The notes beneath the pieces were generated by a model. It was not told the origin of the DNA, made no database searches, and saw only the letters and a program-made list of their open reading frames with translations. Of a DNA stretch of 64,000 bases, positions 60,244 through 64,000 are shown piece after piece; position 1 is the first letter of the stretch; each line of letters starts with the position of its first letter. The position numbers and the translations under genes were made by a program. The DNA comes from Nocardiopsis sp. CNR-923. Lineage in GTDB: Bacteria > Actinomycetota > Actinomycetes > Streptosporangiales > Streptosporangiaceae. The stretch spans positions 56,552-120,551 of the forward strand of contig NZ_MKKC01000055.1 in NCBI RefSeq assembly GCF_001942255.1, read 5' to 3'.

Positions 60244-60993
60244 TTGAAGAACATGCAGGCGACAGGTGTGGGACGTACCGACGAGTACCGGGTCGTAGCC
60301 CCCAGGGTGAGCGGCGAGACGGTGGACCCCGAGCGGTTCCACCTGGCCGAATGGGTCGTGTCGTGTCTGGAGAGCAGGGGAGCGGCCCGTCCGGGCCCCG
60401 CGGCCGTGGCCGCCCTCGCGGAACGGCTCACGACACGGCTCCTGAGCCGGGGCGAACTGGCCTTCCGGGAGGGTGACCGCGACGCGGGGGTGTGGATCGT
60501 CAGGTCCGGCCGCCTCGAACTCGCCGTCAAGGGCCGGGCACGTCCGCTGATCGTGCAGATCCTGCGCCCCGGAGGCGTCGACGGCGACATCCAGAAGCTG
60601 CTGGGCATGCCCTTCCCGTACCGGGCGCGCGCCCTGGAGGATTCGGAATGCCTGACCCTGGCGCCGCACGACTTCGAGGAGCTGCTGGGCGAGCACCCCG
60701 AGATGTCCCGTCTGTGGATGTCGACCATGGCCGAGCGGCTGTCCGAGTCGCACGACCGCATCGTGGGGATGCTCGGCCGCACGCTCACCCAGCAGAGCGC
60801 ACGGCTGCTCCTGGACGAGGCCAGCGGCGGCGTGGTCGACGTGCCCCAGCAGAAACTGTCGGAGATGCTGGGCGTGTGCCGGCCCTCCCTGAACAAGGTG
60901 CTCAAGGAGCTGGAGGGGCACGGCCTCATCCGACTGCGCTACGGCGCCGTCGACATCCTCGACCCCTACGGGCTCGCCCAGAGGGCCGACTGA
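60244..60993 (+). CDS. Crp/Fnr-family regulator, copy 1
   Basis: 249 residues. Cyclic-nucleotide-binding-like domain (about 60-165: LLSRGELAFREGD, VWIVRSGRLELAV, GGVDGDIQKLLGMPFPYRAR), C-helix, then a Crp-type HTH (about 185-235: VDVPQQKLSEMLGVCRPSLN, KVLKELEGHGLI). The cAMP phosphate-binding RxS is not obvious, so the ligand is unknown. TTG 60244 with GAGGAG upstream; ATG 60253 is an alternative. Copy 2 at 62575 is close in sequence (the GDVDGDIQ-LLG-P-PYxAR segment is shared). Probably controls adjacent secreted-protein genes. Confidence 0.87.
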   Translation: MKNMQATGVGRTDEYRVVAPRVSGETVDPERFHLAEWVVSCLESRGAARPGPAAVAALAERLTTRLLSRGELAFREGDRDAGVWIVRSGRLELAVKGRARPLIVQILRPGGVDGDIQKLLGMPFPYRARALEDSECLTLAPHDFEELLGEHPEMSRLWMSTMAERLSESHDRIVGMLGRTLTQQSARLLLDEASGGVVDVPQQKLSEMLGVCRPSLNKVLKELEGHGLIRLRYGAVDILDPYGLAQRAD

Positions 60994-61109
60994 CCAGGGC
61001 GAACACGGGGCCGCCGACGCGATGCGCCGATCGCGTCCGGCGGGCTCGGGCAGGTGAAAAGGGTGGGAACCGTATGGTCCCCACCCTGTGGCCCCGGTCT
61101 TCCGAAGTA

Positions 61110-61610
61110 CTAGACGGCGGCTTCCGAGGAGGCGTCCTCGGCCCGCTCCGAGCGGCGGCGCGTGATGTACATGACCACGCCGCCGGTCAGGGCGATCGCG
61201 CCGCCCACCAGCGCGAGGTCCTCGGACGGTCCGGTGACGGCGAGCTCCGCGGGAGCCTCCCCCACCACCGCGCCGCCGCCTCCGCCGCCCCCTCCCACTC
61301 CAGGGCGAGGGCACGGGCCGATGAAGGCACCGCCCACACCGGCTCCGTCACAGACCTCGTGGAATTCGCTGTCCTCGGTGCCGGAGTGCACGCCGCCGCC
61401 GTTGTCGTCGATGCGGGGACGGCCGCTCAGCGGACCCCCGCCGCGACCTTCCTCGGCTTCGGCGGGCACCGCGCCCTCCGCGGGTGCGTCGTCGACGGTG
61501 TCGGCCGTGGCCACGCCGGCGACGGACAGCGAGCCGCCAATGAGAGCGGCCATCGCGACCCCGGGCCAGAATCTCTTGTCCAGAACAGCGCGTCGAACGA
61601 GTTCAGACAT
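61110..61610 (-). CDS. Sortase-anchored (LAVTG) surface protein
   Basis: 166 residues. Signal peptide (PGVAMAALIGGSLSVAGVAT, cut after ATA), acidic mature part with two Cys (VCDGAGVGG, GPCPRPG), Gly-rich stretch, then LAVTG (123-127), a hydrophobic helix DLALVGGAIALTGGVVMYIT and RRR tail: a class E (LAxTG) sortase signal. ATG 61610 is fixed by AGGAG 5 nt upstream. It should be covalently attached to peptidoglycan. Its function is unknown; it lies between Crp/Fnr copy 1 and the secreted AGPYGA protein. Confidence 0.8.
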   Translation of the reverse strand: MSELVRRAVLDKRFWPGVAMAALIGGSLSVAGVATADTVDDAPAEGAVPAEAEEGRGGGPLSGRPRIDDNGGGVHSGTEDSEFHEVCDGAGVGGAFIGPCPRPGVGGGGGGGGAVVGEAPAELAVTGPSEDLALVGGAIALTGGVVMYITRRRSERAEDASSEAAV

Positions 61611-61694
61611 TTGCACTCCTATGGATTGGATGCAGGTAGTCGCAGCTTTTCGTAGATTCGTGGGTCATTAGTGGACCAACGCGCCGACGGAAGC

Positions 61695-61726
61695 GGAGAA
61701 CTGTGTCGCTCTTCCGACACTTCTCC
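61695..61726. other. Hairpin upstream of the LAVTG gene
   Basis: GGAGAA-CT-GTGTCG (61695-61708), loop CTCTTC, CGACAC-TTCTCC (61715-61726): 12 pairs with a 2-nt bulge. It lies in the 502-bp divergent region 61611-62112, which is AT-richer than average around 61740-61910 and contains no gene. Confidence 0.45.
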
Positions 61727-62112
61727 GCCCCGCGGTGCCGTGGAAACTGCGTAAATCTCTTTCGCTGCGGGCTTTCTGGTGCTCCGTTGGCGACTGCATG
61801 GGTTCGCGGCGTGATCAACAACTGCGCCCCCCTTGCAGGCAAAATGCCGGAAATACTGTCGCTTCGGTAACAGATCAACCTGTATATGGGGAATTCTTGT
61901 GGTTACCTGGTGCGCGTTGCCGTCACACGGGGCCGTTCCCGACCCCGAACGGGCGGTGACCCGGACCCCGACCGGGGGGACGGCGTCCCCACCGGTCGTT
62001 GGACCGGGGCGGGAACCGCCAGACGAGAACGTCCCGCGTGGAGGTGCTCGGCGGAACTCGCCGGTGGCTCGGGCGGGCTCAGGGCCCGTCCGTCGCACAG
62101 GAGGGAACTTCC

Positions 62113-62397
62113 ATGAAGGCGAAGACGATCGCACGCGTCCTGGTGGCCGGAGTCGCGGCCCCTATGTTGGCCCTCGGTGTTCCGTCGGTCGCCCTGGCCG
62201 GCAGCTTCTGGCACGGAGACGCCCAGTTCGCCGGTCCCTACGGCGCCGCTTCGCAGAGCATCACCGCCATCGCCGGCAACCACGGCGGCGGTTTCGGATT
62301 CGGCGGTGGCGGCGGTTTCGCACTGTACAAGGCCAGTTCGTCCGTCGCGGGGCCGTTCGGCGCGTCCTCGCAGAACCTCTTCAGTTTCGCCAACTAG
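62113..62397 (+). CDS. Small secreted protein with two AGPYGA-type repeats
   Basis: 94 residues. Signal peptide (VLVAGVAAPMLALGVPSVAL, cut after ALA), mature part GSFWHGDAQFAGPYGAASQS, ITAIAGNHGGG, a Gly/Phe run, then SSSVAGPFGASSQNLFSFAN at the end. The repeat (F/V)AGP(Y/F)GA(A/S)S occurs twice here and once in the protein at 63573. ATG 62113 has GAGGGAA upstream. No known family; not chaplin or rodlin as far as I can see. Confidence 0.7.
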   Translation: MKAKTIARVLVAGVAAPMLALGVPSVALAGSFWHGDAQFAGPYGAASQSITAIAGNHGGGFGFGGGGGFALYKASSSVAGPFGASSQNLFSFAN

Positions 62398-62574
62398 CTG
62401 GAAGCAAGGCGGGTGCCCCCCACGGGACCGCCCGCCTGCCGCAAGGAGGTCTCGTCCCCGTGGCGGGACCTCCGCCCTTGCGTGTGTCGCCGACGCACCT
62501 CCCCGACGACACGCGTTCGCGGTGCGGTTCGCGCTCATCCGCGGACGCGCCACGGGCTGGACGGAGGACGGAGA

Positions 62575-63315
62575 ATGAACCCGAGGGTCACGCCGGCGAA
62601 CTCCGAGCGCCGGCTGAACGGGGCCGAGACCACGGATCCACGCATCCAGCAGGCGGCGTGGGTGGCGCGCTGCGTGGGTCGGGGATCGGCCGCGCCGCTC
62701 ACCCCCCGCGACCTGAGCGCGCTCGCGACGTTCCTGCACCGACAGTCGCTCTCCCGTGGCGCCGTCGCCTTCCGCGAGGGCGACCCCGCCACCCGCGTGT
62801 GGATCGTCCGCTCCGGCCACGTGGAGTTGTCCGTGGGCGTCGGCGACGAGCGCACGGTGATCGAGATCAGGCACGCGGGCGACGTCGACGGCGACATCCA
62901 GTTCCTGCTGGGCAAGCCGCTGCCCTACACGGCGCGGGCCACGGACGACGTGGAACTGCTGTATCTGCGCACCGAGGACTTCGAGCACCTGATGTCGGAG
63001 CACCGTGCGCTCGCCCGGCGGTGGCTGGCCAGCATCGCCGGACGGCTGGACGCCAGTCAGGGCAGGATCATGGAGTTGCTGGGCAAGACCCTGACCGAGC
63101 AGACCGCCCGCCTGCTGCTGGACGAGGCCTCCAGTTCGGTGGTCCCCCTGCCCCAGCGCACGTTGGCTGCGATGCTCGGCGTGCGCCGCCCCTCCCTCAA
63201 CCGGGTCCTCAAGCGGTTGGAACGGGAGGAACTCATCGAGATGAGGTACGCGGCGATCGAAATTTTGGACGCCGAGGGGCTGTACAAGAAGGCACGCGGA
63301 GAACCGGGCCCCTGA
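62575..63315 (+). CDS. Crp/Fnr-family regulator, copy 2
   Basis: 246 residues. Effector domain (about 55-160: LSRGAVAFREGDPATRVWIV, RSGHVELSVGV, GDVDGDIQFLLGKPLPYTAR) and HTH (about 180-230: VVPLPQRTLAAMLGVRRPSL, NRVLKRLEREELIEM). ATG 62575 with GGAGGACGGAGA upstream. Paralogue of 60244-60993. It sits between the two AGPYGA secreted proteins, which suggests that these pairs arose by duplication of a regulator-plus-peptide module. Confidence 0.87.
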   Translation: MNPRVTPANSERRLNGAETTDPRIQQAAWVARCVGRGSAAPLTPRDLSALATFLHRQSLSRGAVAFREGDPATRVWIVRSGHVELSVGVGDERTVIEIRHAGDVDGDIQFLLGKPLPYTARATDDVELLYLRTEDFEHLMSEHRALARRWLASIAGRLDASQGRIMELLGKTLTEQTARLLLDEASSSVVPLPQRTLAAMLGVRRPSLNRVLKRLEREELIEMRYAAIEILDAEGLYKKARGEPGP

Positions 63316-63572
63316 TTGAGTCACCGAGGAGACAATCGGACTGCGCTCACGGCCCGTGAGTGGTTGATTGGTTGATGGTTGCGATCGCGACTTCATGCGG
63401 TACACAACGCGCGGGGACAGGCGTGAACGGAGGCGCAGGACGCTTCCGTCGCCCACGGCCAGGCGCCTTGACCGGGGGCCCCGCGCCCAATCAGAGCACA
63501 GGCAGGCCACCGCGTCGTGGCTACCTCGGCGGGGTGGTGGGGCGATTCGCCCCGGTTGCAAGGGAGCAGACC

Positions 63573-63818
63573 ATGCCGAAGCGCACTGTTCGCCGTGTGG
63601 CGGCCGTGCTTCTCGCGGCGCCCATGCTCGCGCTGGCGGCTCCGGCCGTCTCGTCGGCTGACATCTACGGCGGCTGGGGGCCCAGCTGGAGCTACGGCTA
63701 CCCCGGCTACTACGGCGGTTGGGGCGGCTGGTACGGCGGCGCGTTCTACTCGCAGAGCGGCAGCTTCGCGGGACCGTACGGCGCGGCCTCGTACGACGTC
63801 TTCAGCTTCGCCCGGTAG
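63573..63818 (+). CDS. Small secreted Gly/Tyr-rich protein with AGPYGA motif
   Basis: 81 residues. Signal peptide (VAAVLLAAPMLALAAPAVSS, cut after SSA), a Gly/Tyr/Trp-rich middle (YGGWGPSWSYGYPGYYGGWG), and the end SGSFAGPYGAASYDVFSFAR, nearly the same as the two repeat ends of the protein at 62113. ATG 63573, GGGAG upstream. No known family. Extracellular, possibly self-associating given its Tyr/Gly content. Confidence 0.7.
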   Translation: MPKRTVRRVAAVLLAAPMLALAAPAVSSADIYGGWGPSWSYGYPGYYGGWGGWYGGAFYSQSGSFAGPYGAASYDVFSFAR

Positions 63819-63872
63819 GCGGAACTCCTAAGGAGGGACGACGCGGCACCGGTTCTCCGGTCGCCGCGCAAC

Positions 63873-63900
63873 GGACCCGCTCCCGAACGGGGGCGGGTCC
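63873..63900 (+). terminator. Terminator after the last secreted protein
   Basis: GGACCCGC-T-CCC (63873-63884) pairs with GGG-G-GCGGGTCC (63889-63900) around GAAC, followed by TTCGG. The last 100 bases show no gene. Confidence 0.8.
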
Positions 63901-64000
63901 TTCGGTCATGTCCCTTGGAGTGGTGTAACTTCACAACCGCACTAACCCCCGGGATGTGACCCGGGACCGATCTCGCTGGGGCCCCTCTGCCGCCCTGGTC

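Noticed and set aside
61611..63572. c-di-AMP (ydaO) riboswitch before secreted-protein genes
   Set aside because: Such leaders are common before actinobacterial secreted hydrolases, but I could not find the conserved ydaO core words in 61611-62112 or 63316-63572.

Overview
The window is very GC-rich DNA from an actinomycete. The best fit is the Nocardiopsaceae (Nocardiopsis/Thermobifida-like). Reasons: abundant GTG and TTG starts, many GTGA/ATGA/TGATG overlaps, several DUF397/XRE(DUF5753) regulator pairs, SpoIIE/RsbW/RsbV-type partner-switching proteins, a GTP-type PEP carboxykinase, and a guanidine-III riboswitch nearly identical to the Thermobifida fusca sequence as I remember it. The genus is an inference. 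No rRNA, tRNA, CRISPR array, IS element or prophage was seen.

Layout. 0.1-7.5 kb: an IdeR-type iron regulator, a PAS-GAF-SpoIIE-HATPase phosphatase, a divergent acyl-CoA dehydrogenase/thiolase pair under two matching 19-bp operators, and a covalent-FAD oxidase. 7.6-10.6 kb: an accessory patch with a GbsR-like regulator, a truncated hydrolase, a VapBC toxin-antitoxin operon between 23-bp direct repeats, and a broken second vapC. 10.6-22.1 kb: an AlkX-like glycosylase, a long acyl-CoA dehydrogenase, xth-rbsK, argS, a methyltransferase coupled to a mini zinc-finger protein, an HxlR/NmrA divergent pair, and SigJ with an AhpD-like protein. 22.4-31.7 kb: regulatory small-gene country (three DUF397 genes, two XRE regulators, four overlapping small ORFs, plsX, kamA, an RsbW-like kinase and an RsbV-like STAS protein). 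31.8-39.2 kb: glmS, coaA, a HelD-like ATPase, a DUF998 membrane protein and a tandem universal stress protein. 39.2-44.5 kb: a divergent redox module (membrane cytochrome b plus NuoF/ferredoxin flavoprotein on one side; COG4315 lipoprotein, DUF4142 and DUF1996 on the other). 44.9-50.5 kb: PEP carboxykinase, a second GbsR-like regulator, and a cytochrome P450 with its ferredoxin. 50.5-57.4 kb: two solute:sodium symporters with small partner subunits flanking a LytS/LytTR two-component system. 57.8-64 kb: a guanidine riboswitch with Gdx exporter, then a run of small secreted proteins interleaved with two Crp/Fnr regulators.

The most interesting signals are: (i) the two GbsR-like regulators whose divergent promoter regions keep the same motifs at the same spacing although their target genes are unrelated; (ii) the Crp/Fnr plus AGPYGA-motif secreted peptide cluster; (iii) the divergent cytochrome b/NuoF/lipoprotein/DUF4142/DUF1996 module; and (iv) the guanidine-III riboswitch.

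Caution on quality: about 27 apparent frameshifts interrupt some 22 otherwise well-conserved genes, including argS and PEP carboxykinase. Almost all are repaired by adding one base. They are best read as sequencing deletions in GC-rich runs. I annotate such genes as single CDSs spanning the shift and say where it falls.
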